DNA of 64,000 nucleotides from Branchiostoma belcheri (Eukaryota > Chordata > Leptocardii > Amphioxiformes > Branchiostomatidae): NCBI RefSeq assembly GCF_001625305.1, contig NW_017804109.1, positions 179,625 to 243,624 on the forward strand, in the 5' to 3' direction. This document shows positions 29,101-44,400 of this stretch, in pieces. Below the pieces are notes generated by a model. The model saw nothing but the letters and a program-made list of their open reading frames with translations. It had not been told where the DNA came from and ran no database searches. The translations under genes were made by a program, and so were the position numbers. Numbering within the stretch: the stretch's first letter is position 1; every line of letters begins with the position of its first letter.

Positions 29101-32100
29101 ATATTCACAAAGTTTTGTTGGTGAACATTCTTGACATGGCAAAACCATGCAGGATAAAAGAAGTAGAATCTGCAGAACACACCATTGCTTGTCCGACCAG
29201 GACATGAATTCCCACGGATCAGATCTAGATGTTAAAGTCTCCCACATCTATGATGATTTCAATATCTATCCCACATCCCACATCTGTGGAAGTGTTTAAA
29301 GTTTAGTTCGGAACCAGGTCACCTCACTAGGCTGAGAAGATGAAGATGAATTTGTCCTGTGTAGGTGTTTGGACAAGGTCTGCAGACAGCGTGGATTCCA
29401 ATTTAAGGCATCACTAGATCACCGAACCCATGAAGTGCACGTTATGATGAGGAGGGCGTGAGAGAGATGCGCTTAAGAAAAGCTCTTCTTCTTCTGGCCC
29501 ATCAAAGACAAACCATTTTTGTCCATTATCCAGACCACGAAATGCCCAATCTAGTTACAGTTGGAGTTTATGTTAAAGCCCTGTGAAGTACCATGTTAGT
29601 GATGTAGCAGACCTTGATGTACATGGCATTGTATTCACCTGTCAAAGGGATGTTTTTCTAAACCATAGGACGCTTGAGAAACTCCCTTATGAAAGCCATT
29701 AATAATTAAATCATCATGATATTCGCGAGGCAGAGTAGTTTTCATTTACGGCACAGGTGATGACACATTCCAGAGGAGGGGATGCAGCTTCGCAGATAAC
29801 ACACAGCGCGTCTTGCCTTAAAGGGGTCAGCCATCGTGACATTTCCAGCAATATTCATTCCGAATAATTATAATCGAGTTTGGGTCGGGAGGCTACCAAG
29901 CTCCATGTTTGGCATGAAAGTCCAAAGTGATGATAACTGTATCATACAGCAGTAAAACAGAGTCGCGAAATGAGTCAATGAATTGATCAACAGAGTTTAA
30001 GTCCTGGGGCAGGTGGCCGGTAATACACAGTGAAAAGAATATGCGATTGTCCTAGTAGAACCAATTTGAGCCAGCTGCATTCAGCTGACACTGGTTCGAA
30101 GTCTGATACGTACATGTAAACTAGGACACCGCCTCCGTGTCTGTTTCTGTCGCGACGAATGGGTCGCTAAAAACCCTCAAGAGAAATTGCCTCAGATTCG
30201 ATATTATCAGCAAGCCATGTTTCAGATATTGCAACAATATCCAAATTAAATTTAGTTACCAGGAGATGTCAAAATGTCAGCAAATGTCAAAATAGTGAAG
30301 ACTTGCAAGTTCTGGTTTGATCATTCCGAAGAGTTATAACCATTGCCAGGAGAACCACCTTTGGTCATTTGCGGCAGAACAAGCTTGTGAAGCTTCGTAG
30401 CTTATTCAAAAGACATCCCTGAACACAGCAGCGCTAAGTTTTTCCCCATGTCACTCTTCGATTGATGACTTTCATCAAAGCAGTTCGTACATCATCATGC
30501 CAATATCCAGAAGCGCCTCATACGTCTGTCCTGGTTCTGTTATCCGCTTCTATTTGTCATTTGATTAGTGCTAATCAAATTTCCGTTGGCAAAATGATTT
30601 TCGATAGTTTTAATCTTCCGCTAGACCTTGAATTTGCGCCACCATATTGCGTTGGGCGTTGGCAGATGTACATGGTTTACAGAAGTCTATACACGCTGTT
30701 CCATGTTCACCCTGACAACAACGGAGCCGGTCCATAAAAAAACGATACTATAAATAAATACTAGTTAAGACGCTTGCTCTAGAAAATTGGATCCTTGGAT
30801 AAAAGACCCATGCGACCATGAATACCCACATGACTGGATTCAACTGTATGCCTTAGATGCATACATTATTATCTTGAAAGTTCAACTCTGTAGAATTCAC
30901 TCTATGAATGGATCTTTAAATCCAGCCCAGTATTGTGACATCCTTGGTTTTCAAAGATTACTAATAAGGGGGGAAACTTATTTTCTCAGAAGTTGTATTG
31001 AGACTTTTCTCTGGCGTTCTTCCTCAGCTCGTTGGCTGGACGTGACCTGTGCTGCTCATCTTCTCAGTTTTGGAGCCGTGTCGGAAGCCACCATGGTAAG
31101 AGGCAATACTTTGTATCTAGTCAACTCTACATCTCATGTATTTTACCAACTAAGATGAACTTTCATGCTAACTCTACATCTCGGTAATTAGCTCTCTGGT
31201 CAAGTTCGCAGGCGATTTGCAAAATTTGTAGCTTCACAATAATAGACTCTGACATATAATTGGGATTGCAGCAAGACATCACGACAATACAAAGCGGGCA
31301 CAACAATAGACGCCCCGTGCACTGTACAGTGTCATTGGTATTCCCCTGACAGGCAGAATATCGTATGTAATCCTTTTATAACATTTCCTGACTATACGAT
31401 CAATGAACAACGCCGTATATGAGGAGAATCATGCTCAATTGCCTGTAAACGCTGAGATCAAATAACGGATTCCCAACCGTTCAGCTGCTGCAATCCGCTT
31501 ACGTTTTACGGTCACGCTAATGTGCAGGTAGCGGTTTCTCATTTCACCGACTCAGGACAATATGGTGCATAATTGCGGCTGTATTAGGTCCATAAATGGG
31601 GTTTGTGTTTCCTCGCAGAGCGGGTTAACTAGTGAGTTGTCAGCTCTGGAGAAAATCGATACCAGGAACAGTTTTAGGAGCCATGTCCAGGAATTGGCTT
31701 CTGGTATTCATTACATTACTGAAATCTGAAAATATTTGAAATTAATGTCTCACTAGGACTCTTTAAGTGAACATGTTTTAACATGAGTATTTATACTGGC
31801 CTTAATAGGGTACATGTATGAATTCAACAAATCTTTTTTGTACATGGAGATTTAAGCTTCAGTCGACAATAATGTCAAGAAACTTCATTTGTGATATCTA
31901 GGACAGTCTAAAGACCTGTTGTGTCTAAGTGATTTAGACATCTTTTTTTAGTGACTGTTCTTTGTGATTGGTCCGTGTATTTTGGGGATATGGCTGTAAA
32001 AGTTGTTAATAGTAGCTGTGTATGTATATGTACTTCTACCTGTACTTGTTTTCACGATTTGAATAAACAGTGTAAAAATTAAAAAAAAAAAAACAGTTTT

Positions 32101-35100
32101 AGGAGCCGAACAGTCGCCATGCTAGTGCTGTCTCTAGTACTGCTCCAACACAGGGTGGTCAGAGTCACCGTGAACAGGCATGACTTGTTCATGACTTCGT
32201 TGGAAGTTAGGACAATGCTTCGCTGCATTCCACATCATAGAGGTAGATGTCTGGCAAAATTAGGGAGGATTCTGCCGAACGCCGAAACATTTAAGTAAGA
32301 TGGTCTCTAATTTTACACAAGAAAGTTGTTACTCAGATGACAGTTTTCCAAATACCTTCATTGGAGTAAGTGTGCCTGTTGTTGTGAGTGATTGGCTCCG
32401 ATGCTCGAGTGTTCTTCAATAGAGAAGAGTGTGTTGAGTAAGCTTAAATTCATTCTTATACACAAAGTAATCTACTTAAAGGCTCAACACACTAATGTTC
32501 AGGCACTCATACATGTTCACCACGACACGATTCACGCATCTACGTTTCGCTCAAATGTCCCCGGGGCCTCAATCCGCGACCGACGCGACAGCTCAGTAAT
32601 CCGTAAAATTGCCTTAGCGCCGTTTTTTCCGCCCGTCATACATGAAGCTACTCCTACTTCGCCGTCACGAAATAGCTCATCGATTTTAGAAGAGGTTCTG
32701 TGAGTGCATCATTGCGCTGAGGGGAAGCATGGGTGCGTCTCTATCGGTGCGTCTGTCTGTATCTGTATCTGTTTAGCCGGTATAACCGCCTTTCGGCATA
32801 ACACACCAGCTTCGCAGGCACGCGGCGCGGCGGCAGCTGGCTATATTACACCGATCAACTTGTTACACCTAACCCTTGAACTTCTAACTCTAGACACTGT
32901 TTAAAGCTATCTAATGACAATGCCCCTACTGTACTTGTTGACAGTGAGTTCCACTCTGCGATAGTTCTAGGAAATAATGAATTCTTGAACACCTCAATCC
33001 TCACTTGAAGGCATGGCGTCAAGATGTGCGTAGAACTTTGACTTTGTCCTACTTTCATTTGGATCTGTCGTGCACGCTCGCCCTAGGGCAGTTTGTCGGG
33101 AGTGACTTACCCTGGAAGCCAGACTAGTATCGGGCCGTTAGTCAGTTTCCTTCGGTAGCCAAGAGCACTACGCCGGCCTATCTAAATTACCGCTACGGTG
33201 GAGTTGGGCCCGAGGGAGTTATAGAGCGGGCCAAGCTCCCTCGGGATCAACTCCCCCAAAGCAGTAAATTTAGATAGGCGGGCGTAGGGCTCTTGGCTAC
33301 CGATGGAAAACGGTTAACGGACTGATACCAGTCTGGCTCCCAGGGTAGGAGTGACTATGTACACAATCTATTATCTCCGGCGATGATGTTAGTCGTCGTA
33401 AGCACAGTCATCAGCATAAGCCTCCAGGTACAGGATAATATCATCACACACAGGTAAACTGGTAAGACAGTACTCTAGACTGGATCGAGACGACTTTCAT
33501 ATTCCCTTTAGGCACTGCACTATTCATGGACGCAAAAGTTGATGAAGTGGCACGTAGTTAGATAAGCCATTTAATTGGTACTTTGATACACATTAAAAAA
33601 TATAGACTTGAAAACTGTCAGACGTCTCAAGTAGCATCCGCTGCATTTCTTCAGTCCCTTTTGTTCCACGTTGAGCAGTGTTAATACCACCCTCCCCTCA
33701 GGCATGCAGTTCTTAGTCAAGACGAAGGAGCACTGCACGAATGACACTGCATTACCACTCCAACATTAGTCTAATGCTCACAGCCCTATAATCTTGATGT
33801 AGAACAATTCAGATCAGAAACATCAACCCTGAGAAGAACGCCTCCCCGTAGTATTGTCTCAGGACCTACACCATTTGCTAATGACTCCGTATCAGTCAGT
33901 CGACTGTTTTAATGGTCATGCCGTGTTTAAAAGCCATCAACACCTGCGCTGCAGAAGTCCCTTCCATTACGGTAAGTCTGGGTGATATTACCGTTAAGTA
34001 TGAAGTTCTATATGAGAAATGAAAATAATCAAAGTACTATTAGGTTGGCGCGCTTATAATGGTTATGATATATATTTATATATCCAACATGTCACTAGGC
34101 AAATGTGTAGATGTCTGGTAATTTCTTTGCTGCCTAGTACGTTCAAACTTGAAACGTCTCAAATTACGTTTTTAATATCCAGTCTCTAAAGCCTGATTAT
34201 GGGCATGACATAAAACATTTCTTTTTTTTTCTACTTTCAAACTACAAAGAAGAAGAACACGTACAAATAACAAGCTACACAGCAGCAGATCGTCCCATAC
34301 ACACTGTCTATCTGCTGATAACATGTAAGCTGGTGCCACTGGTCCTGAACCAAGTTAGCACCTGATGAGCTGTGTCCTTGTACCGAGCCCTGGATGGAGT
34401 CACCTAATCTCCAAGCAGATCCCTTTCGGTGGCAAAAAGACAGTATCAAATTGGCCAGGCAGTATCCATTAGCCATAGAAGATCGCCGGCCACCGGTTGG
34501 TGGGGGTAGCGACAAAAAACGGCCATACATAAAAAGGTAACGATCATTCCCCCACAACCTCTGCTTGGAGAGTAGGAGTCACCCGCAATCAAACGAAAAG
34601 GCCGCTTCCATCGGCATCTTTATGTGCAATCTCAGGGGCCTGATGGGAGTGGCATCTTAGATTGTCCACAAAGACGCGCAGGAACGAAACACACCCCTGG
34701 GAGCCGACCTTAGCACCACCGGGGCCTTCCTGGTTACTTCTGCAATCTAATGACGAGCAGAAATCACAGCAGAGATGGGCTATAATCAAATATTGATAAA
34801 CCAAAAATGGCCAAGAGAGTTGTTAATTTTTGCAATATCGGGTGTCCTTGGCTCTTTTTATGTTTATTCCGCGTTTATTGATGCGCAATATATATGCCAC
34901 GATCACAGCCACAAAATATCTCAACTTTCTTGTGTCCCAACTGTGGCTGGAGCTACCATGCGAAGATAGGGCTGGTAAGCCACACTAGACGCTGCACACA
35001 GCCACAACACCAGACTTAGAATGCTACCATCATCTTTTGAGATGGAAGAATGACTACTGCAAATGTACATGTATATGCCAGTTCAAGGACTGGCTACTCT

Positions 35101-36894
35101 GATAAACGGGCGTAACTTGCACGTTTCTCCAATATCTAAATGTTGCAGCATTTTATAAGCTATGAATCATCACACGTAACACTCTCAAAGTTTTTCTACC
35201 ACTAATAGCTGTTTAACTATCTTAAGTTTGTATTTATTTTAAACAAACAAGAATATTTATTTTTACCAAAAGAAATGCCCATAGTTCACATTTTCTACCA
35301 CTAACTACATACGATGAACAGGCTAACCGGTGTATCCGGGCAGCCGCAAAAGACGAATCGAACATTCGCTGATAGATGTATGAGGAGATGACAGGGCGGA
35401 AATTGGACGTAGGTTTACCTAACAGCTCATCCCTGTGCTAACAAAGGGTTTGTCACTGCTGTTTCCAGCCGTTTGTATCTGACTAATGTGGACTTAGATG
35501 TTGACTGGATGAGTTATTACCCGAAGGGACATCAGTGACACTCCCCTCGGAAGGATTGCCAGCTGGCACCCAAAGCGTATCTTACACTTACACAAAGGGA
35601 CATGTACATGTAAATTCTTTACTGACTTTATAAATTCTTCACTGACTTAACTGACACTTAAAAGTAATGAATCTGGATCACCATTTTCTTCGAGATCGTT
35701 ATCGATATTCTGAGTATGAAAAACGCCTTTTGTGTGACTTGCTAATAAGTTCTGGTGAGCGTCTCATCACTAAGATGCGACACTGAGCCGGTAAGCTCTA
35801 TTCTCATGTGTAAACAAAGCTGATTCCTATGTAAAGTCCTATTGCTCGCACGAGATTCTGTCATTGTTAAGGTTGCCTTTAACTTGACTTTGTTCCAATC
35901 ACGTTCTACCGTTGGTAATCTTGAACTTGACATCACTTTGTTCCAATCAGACTGTGTGTGTTGACTAGGGCGACGACAAACTGTGACGAATGGAGGGATT
36001 AACAGCTGCTCCGCACGTATGGGACTAATTATGAAGGATTGCGTCAATTTCACCCTGATTCAGTCGGTAATAGGTCGTGTATTTCTACACGATAGGTTAT
36101 ACTCTGGCGGATAATTCTTGCCTCTAATGACGGGCAATTAATTCTAACCTTCATCATTGCCCGTTCCGGGTACTCCAGCTGCGGTTGCTGTAAAGCATTT
36201 TAAGGCACAAGTTTACGTAATGAAAACGAATTTTAACTGCCTAGATGATGATGATGATCAAACGCAATATCCGAAGCAAATGAAGTTGGACTTGCCCACA
36301 TTTTTGGCTCAATACATCATTCTACATGTTCTTACTTTTCATCTAAAACAGGAAGACGTCAAACACTATAAATGGGAAATAAACTTTTATGTCAAATACA
36401 GTTTAAGAAACTTTGAAGCCAGACGTTTTATGAATCAACCAATCCGTGTAAAGGGTAACCGAGGGGTAATAAAGTCATAAAATCAGTCTCCTGCAAGCGC
36501 AACGATCAACACATGTTCCCGTACTTCAGTTTCAGGCTAGTTTACGACACCAATAAGCCGTGACTAATAAAAGGTTCAGCATGCAGACGGCAGGTCTTTA
36601 TGAACAATCAGTGTTTTATTAAGCATAACCAGTCTGTCGCTCCTGTACTCATACAAGTCCATCATAACCCCATAAAAACAAAATCAACGTCTCCGTTCTC
36701 CTTTCAGATGGGCCATTTTGTAATGCAACAAGGTAGAGCGTATATATATTTCTATATTTGTAGCAACAAAGCAGAAAATTAACGTTTTAGTTTTTGTTAT
36801 AGTTTCAACAATAGAACACAATATGGCTGATTTAGCCAACAAGAATAATTTGACCATGAAATGACTAGCAAATAGCAATATCACATGGACGGAC

Positions 36895-36964
<70 letters not shown>

Positions 36965-39900
36965 CAAAGATTCCGCCCTTCTATGTGTGCTAAGCCTTCC
37001 AAATTAAAAACGACACACACAACATCGGAAATGTTAGTATCATGATGGAACTGGATTTGATATTCCAGCTACTCCACCCTGATGGGGTTTCTGTGGACTG
37101 CGGATCAATAAAGTCATGATACCCATCGCTAACGCGCTGCACAGATCAGTGCCCCTTCGGAGAGACTTCACGTGACCTGATACCCAAAGCGACGTCGTCT
37201 CCTAGTAGCTACTAACGTGTGATGTGGGTTTTTTCTGGGTTACAACACGCGCGGAATGCCAAATCAGCGATATCCTCAGTACTGTAGACGGAGACACCTG
37301 TCAGCGAAGAAAATTCTCAACTCCAAGTGAAGCCACGACCTTGCTCTGTATTGTCGATCCGTGGCGGGCTGTGGTTGATAATTTGAGCTCCTCTGGGCAT
37401 ATTGCGGTCCGCCGTACGAGGGTGTAATTGCCATATGGCATGTAGACTTAGCGGGGTGCATTCCCCTAACTACAAAATCAATAATTGCAATGAAGAGGAA
37501 GCAGTAATGAAAGCCGGTTCATTAAGGGAAACGGCTTAGGGATGCACTTTTGTAAGCGCGTAAGTTCCCGTGATTATATATATTACGTCTACAGGCATTC
37601 GTTCTGAAGTGGGGATAATGATACAGCCCAGGAGCTTAGGGAGGTGTATGACTGATGAATGGAATTTGCTCGACAAGATCTCGAGTTAAAACCTGCTGCA
37701 GCTGAGCGTTAAGACAAGTGTACTTCTGTTACAGAAAAAAACGTTATCTTCCCATGAAAGTCAATCAGCAGAATAAGGTCCCGATTTGATGTGCGTGTAT
37801 GTATGTACAGGTCTAACACGAAACTGCCTCCCTAAAGTTTTTTTAGCGTCACAATGTCATTTTAGCTTAATGGGTATTTTGGTGTCGTATCCAGAACCGT
37901 GCCTATCTAGTCCTATGCCTGAATGGGTTAGGGTTATGATCAGGCACGGTTCCGGTTCTGGATAGTCTCTGCGTGTCCAAGAACGAAGATTTGCCCCAGG
38001 CACAGTTCTGGATACGCATCTGCATGGACTATCCAGAACCTCATCTGAGCATGGTTCTGGACAACCTTTTCTCCTCCCTAACCTATTTGCGGCGAGGATG
38101 AAGAATCAGGAGCTAAAATAGGTCTGGTAACCAGGCTACGGTTGTGGATACAAACTTTCTCTTGATGACTCTTCTCACTAACACCTATGCTGCACATGTG
38201 CTGTACAGGACTTCCAGGTGAGCATCCAGCTGGTGGAGCAGTGGCGGGACCCTCGGGTGGCGAACCTGACGAAGGAGGAGCGCGTGCCGGTAGCCCCGGA
38301 GGTGGAAATGTGGATCCCGCATGTCGACTTCACCAACGCCAAGACCACCACGGTCACCACCGGGGAGGACGAGACGTCCATGTGGGTGTCACGGGACGGA
38401 TTCATCAACCGGGCATTGAGGTAGGGAAAAGATACAACTCCTCGCAAACAACATTATATAAACTTTTGTAAGGAGTGGAGACTTGTACATAAACTGTGCA
38501 CCTAGGCTGATCTGTTTTAATAATGGGAAGTGTGTTCAATTGTGTAGTAGGTAGTATAGTCTGCAGGTCAAAACTTTCGAAACACTAACTTACTTTCCCC
38601 AGTAATGGTATTGGACAGAAAGGTGTGTTCAGTAAATCTCAAGTTTCTCCCATTTGCAAACTTCCACTGTAGAAAGTGAGACGAAGTACACAGTACTTCT
38701 ACTGATGTGAAAAGAAAGACCAGTGCTCTAATAGCTATGCGAGAAACAGGTCAAAGTTCCAATTACAAGTTCTAAATGGCCGGAGGGACAGAGAACAAAT
38801 TTGTTGAGGAACAGGCGTTTCACATTGATCGTGCGGAAGATTAATCCCAGGATCCCACCTGGTACCTGTTGGAGGTGGTCATCACGCGGCTCCTGCAGCT
38901 GCTACCCACAGACATCAAACACTTGTCCTCCCAGAACTGCGCCATTAAGACACTCAAACAACATTTGTACCTACATCAGTATCGACCGGGATCATTTGCA
39001 TCGGATTGATGTCTCAGCTCAACAAGAAAAAGTGGTAAAGAACTGAAGAAAGTTTCCGGTGTGAGAGGTAATTAGAATGATGCCGCCACTGGTAAATTGG
39101 TCAGCAGGTGAAGAGTCAGAAAGATAACCCACTAAAAGTACATAGATGTAGAAAAATACCTCGCTCATAGAGATGAAAAGGCCAGAAAAGAGACCGTAGT
39201 TTGCTTCACTACAATGTACGACATTGGAAAGTTTCTAGCGAGAAATGTATTTAGACTGATGCCTTCGTTCTGGCTCCGACAAATTGTTCCAAGATTGTTA
39301 TTTCCCGTAGGAGATACATAACCGATTACTGATAGAAAATATTTCCGGGAAGAGCTGGGTAACGGAGATACGCGAGGTGGATTGATGAAGAAAAACGATG
39401 GCAAAAGGCCTGGAGACGAGAGCCAATATAACTCACACTCATGCTGCGATTTACGGTATTGGAAAGGCAGAGAAATGCTGATGCGTATGGTCCGGAGCGA
39501 TTATACGGAGAGATAGAAATCGTCTCGTAGCTTTTCACGTGCAGCCGGCTGAGAAGGAATCGCCTTGCTGTCTCTTCTCAAAGGTGAAAGCAACCAATTT
39601 GCGTTGGTAAGTGGGTGACGCCACGGACAGAATGGCCAGTACCGCAACAGCAAGATTGTATTTGAGATCCATTTGGGACCTGTGATATACAGCAACTTTA
39701 TCTTTGCCGTACAAATAGGTTTCTGTAGCAGGACAATAGTAAGGACATTTAGATAAGCTTTGAATATTTCACGTAAGATTGCACCAAACGCAACACGAAG
39801 CTACTCTAGGGTTTCCTGCAGTAATGGCGGAATGGCTGTAAGCTTTAAAACCATTCATACTTAGTTCTACCAGGTTCTGCCTCATCATAAATATCTAGCC

Positions 39901-41400
39901 TGTGGTTACCATCAAGGCGATGTGCTGGTGTGTGGGCTGGATGGGATTAGTGTCTGTAGAGATGGAGAGGGCACATTTGTTAGACTAGGAAGAACCACTC
40001 AGATGTGACAGAAAGAGGTCACGGAAGCGAGCTTTAGAAAAAACCCGTAATCAAGATTGTGTACTTAAACTGAACCTGCACTCAAAAAAAGATGGACACT
40101 AATCCACTAATCCAACGAGAGTAAATTGGAGGTTCTCTCGGTGAAAAAGAAGTCGACACAAATGGCTGGTAGGCTAACCAAATAAGGCCTACATTCGTCC
40201 TCCGTGTACAATGAGACCTCTGGGGATATGATCTTTTTTTGATAAAGTAAATATGATTTGACCGGCACTGATCAATAAAAAGCTTTTTTTATCGAGGAAC
40301 CACTAGCTCTACGGACAGGGAGGCTGAACTAAATATTGTGTATCCAAGTCAATATATAGTTTTTTCTGTTGCCGACTACTTACAGTTTTCCTGTTCTTGT
40401 ACATCTGACAAGTAAATATTAAATACATTTAGCACACCCTTGAATGGTAGTCGTGATAGTGTTTCCCTGCCACTCCTCTTTCTTAACATGTAGATTTAAA
40501 GCTACGAGGTATATTGATCAAATAAGGTACGACTAAATTTCGGCCTGAAAAATGCCAAGGACGTGCCCGTATCGACAATTTACACATTTTAATGATTTAT
40601 TCCAAAGACTGATTGCTGAAGATAGAACGACGGGGTAAACCTGTTTAGTCTGTCTGGCTGGGAGGAAAGCGTCACCAAAAGCCGTTCGTTAGGATCCGGA
40701 TACCGATTCGTTATGCTAGATTCAACCCAGCCAATGCAAACATTTCAAGAAGGATGAGTTGCCTTATATCATAGCTAGTCCATGGCTACTTACTCAACTT
40801 GATTCTCTTACAGTTTCAGCTTATCTACAGGAAAGCACGATACAGGCGGCCATTTTTGGTGGAGTCAAAAACATCATTCAATCATAGTAAAAGGATGGTT
40901 TATCAAAACATTTCTTCTTCCCCGCAGATATGACATCCGTGCTTCCTGCCCGATGAACCTACAGAGTTTCCCGTTGGACAAACAGCGATGCAAGCTCAAG
41001 CTGGACGGAGGTACTGTACTACGGACTTTGTGACCTGCTTTTAAAGTATTAAACTTTTAAATCTCGAACTAGACGGCCATTACTTAAACAGCCAAGTGCC
41101 CTTGAATACTCCTGTGCCTTTCATGGTAGACATCCAATACCGAATGTCGCATACTTGCCGATAACCTGTTCATACATTCTGTCAATTGTGATATGATTAC
41201 AAAATGCATCTTATCTATACTAAGTAGATCTACATCCGAGATCGAACTTATTAGGAAGATCATATTGTATCTAAAAGGAAAGTGATTTAAAACGTAGCCA
41301 CCACCGCGCCCCTCTGTGTTGTGAGTCAAAAAGGCTTCATCAAAACAGGCGACAGTCTCACTTTGAACTGAAAGGGGCCAGAAGAAAGGCCAAATGGCAG

Positions 41401-41455
<55 letters not shown>

Positions 41456-44400
41456 ATACATCTAACGGTTTATATGGAGCCCATCCACCCACGTTTTACG
41501 ACTATAGATTTAACGTTGTTTTCTTGCGCGTTCAAAATTGCTTCTCGATTGATAACGAAGAATAGCATGTGTGGCACTAAATTGGCCAGTTGAAATGAAT
41601 AGAACATCGAGGGTTACAACAATGGGTGACATCAATTATTGTAGGTGCTCGTGATGTTTTTCAGATCCTATTCATTACTTTGCGATATATGATGAGAACG
41701 GGGCCATGATGCCCGAAATGTCGTGTTGAAAAGGATTAGGTCTTTATCTTCTTACAGTAATCTTGTATATGTGTAAAGGTGACACGCTTTTGGGTCGTTC
41801 GGTCCTCACGGGACGAGATGATTATTCTCTCATTTAATTGCACTGTTTATTTTGTTATCATGTTCTTGCAATTAGCCCTCGGGTTGGAATTTGCTATAAA
41901 CTTTCACTTTAATGGGCAAATATGTACATAAGGCACAACATGAAGGCTGCTTAATTGTATATTACAAATCCACACTTCATTATATGTACAAAAATAATAT
42001 AAACTTCGTGCATCAGAATTTACGGGCGTCATTTAAAAATCCATTTACATCCCTCATAAACGCGAGCATATGGCCATATTCTCACAATCCCTTGTTGACC
42101 TAGATTCCACTTTGTGCATCTGGTTCAGCAATAAAGTTAAGACCTGGATGGATGTGGAGGAGATTGCCAGTCCCGCATGTATACGTGCACGGGCCGACGT
42201 TCCGAAAGGTCGCGACCTCACCCACAAGCACAGGGAATAACTCAAACTTTGAGGCAAAACTATAAACTTCAAAGACTTCTATCAAATTTCATCCAAACTT
42301 TTAAAAAAACATGGTCATCTCTTAGCAGGTGACGCTCGTTTGAACAACACTACTCTAAATTAAACACGAACTAAAACTGTAACTAGAGATATTTGGACCA
42401 TTAAGCAATTATGATACTCTCCATTTCTTGACTTCTACCGAGACACACTGCCAAAACATTTGATGAGGAATCCGGATCCCTTTGTGTTGTAACCGGAAAG
42501 AGGTCGGAAAGCTCACTTACGCAGAACCTTAGGGCATCCTTGAAGCTTACCACACAGCTCTAGCTCTACAAGTAGTTGCAGCTCGATATCTTTATCGTAT
42601 ATGGGCGTTTTTTCCGAGCGTTACTGTCCAAAGCAAAGGGCGTTGCCTGCAAGAAGATACGTACGATGGCCTGAGTCATGGTGGACACTGATACAAGATT
42701 TACTGTTTATATCTATGCTCTAAAATTTGAGCTATTCTCCCTGCTGATAGATTCATTTATTCGCGAGGTCACGAACTGTTTGAATAGGCCCTCGTAAGTT
42801 TTGTGACTGAAACGTGCCTTGTGCTGACATCATGATGTAATGTACTGTCCTAAAATACATTTCCGTGCACTTTTAGAACCCTGAATCATATTTCATCACG
42901 TTTTATTGACAAGGGAACGAATAGTCTCAATGAAAAGGCATCTAACGGAGGATAAATTCTCTATATAAAATTCTTAAGGCACACCCGGGTGTGAGTGAAG
43001 CATTGCTACCTGTACAGGGACTATTGGGCTACCCTGCTTGGCCATTTCTCTGCGCGTCCAGGCTGGGTATAAAAATTTTATACGCTACAGAATAAAACCT
43101 CACTGTATCAAGTCCTCGCCATTCTTAATGTCGGATGTCACTCTTTACAATTATAACAAACGGCTCCTATCAAAATCCATAGATTGATGCGCAAGCACGG
43201 ATAGGTCATGAAACTTAACACACACAAACAGCGGTTTGTACCTCCACATTATGCCTCAATAAACAACAAAAAGAGCATACGAGGCGACTTTACTGTTCCA
43301 CGACACTTTTCACAGGACGGACCATTAATCATTCGTGTAAAATGAGCCAGATTTTATCATGTACAAAAGGAAACGTCCACCCCTGGGGTACGATGGGTCG
43401 CTAGGATCATCATACATCTATGTAGGCTAATTGTTAGGAGACCTGTAGACAGGTCTGGGAGGAATACTCGTGCACACACATGCATATACATAGGCTGGAA
43501 GAAATCATTGTGAAAGGAAACTGCACAGAACTAAAAAAAATATACTATCCGAAATAAAAGGCACCCTGTAAAACCGCCAATAAACCTTGATTGAATATAT
43601 ATTATACATTAAACGTACAGCGCACTATTTACGCTACCTATCAATAACCCAAGGTAAGTTAAGGGCAACAGCAAGAAGATTTGATAGCTGGGGCTTGGCA
43701 GTAAACCATCCGCCACAAAGCTGCTCAAGCACTAATTCTGCCACAATGCAGAAATAACTGGACAACTCTTCATTCCGTTTCTCTATTGGGACAGATAAAA
43801 GAAAGGGGTTCGTTTAAACCCGGTGTAACTGTTCCTGCTTTTACTGCGCTTCAGAGATCGCAGGGAAATTGCAGCCATAACACGTTTATCACAATGCAGT
43901 TAAACTCGATTTGTCTTGACGTGGAAGCCAGCCTATTGCTTTATTGCTTTTGCATGCAATTTGTATCTTTGAGGAGTTGAACTTGAAGTCTGAAAATATC
44001 ATTCATTATAGGCGGTTTGGAATGATGAATGGCGTACAGGTATTGATATTTTATGTGATCAAGTATTGTTATTTTGTCCAAATTAGGCAAAATTGCCGTA
44101 CATTTCTGTTGAATTATGTTAAAGTACTGCTATTTTATAAACTATACGGCCCATTGGAGGACAAGGCAGTAACAAGTGTGCCTTTATGTTTTAAAACAAC
44201 AATAAGTGTTCGCTTTCAATCGTCGGAAACGGACACGTTAAAACGCCGAGAGAACGATATGCCCTGACGGAACAAAATTGTGTAAGACGATGTAGTTAGC
44301 TGAAACTTCGGGAAGCCTGCGATGTTCTGGCTACCAGGCTACTAACAACATCGGTCATACGATGTAACTGATTGCCCCAGACCGCCGCATCTAGTCCATC

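Noticed and set aside
36895-36963. CRISPR-like array
   Set aside because: A simple trinucleotide repeat without spacers, in a eukaryotic intron.
41084-41461. 125-residue minus frame starting in the TA repeat
   Set aside because: Its start is microsatellite-encoded Tyr-Ile and the rest is intronic, without motifs.
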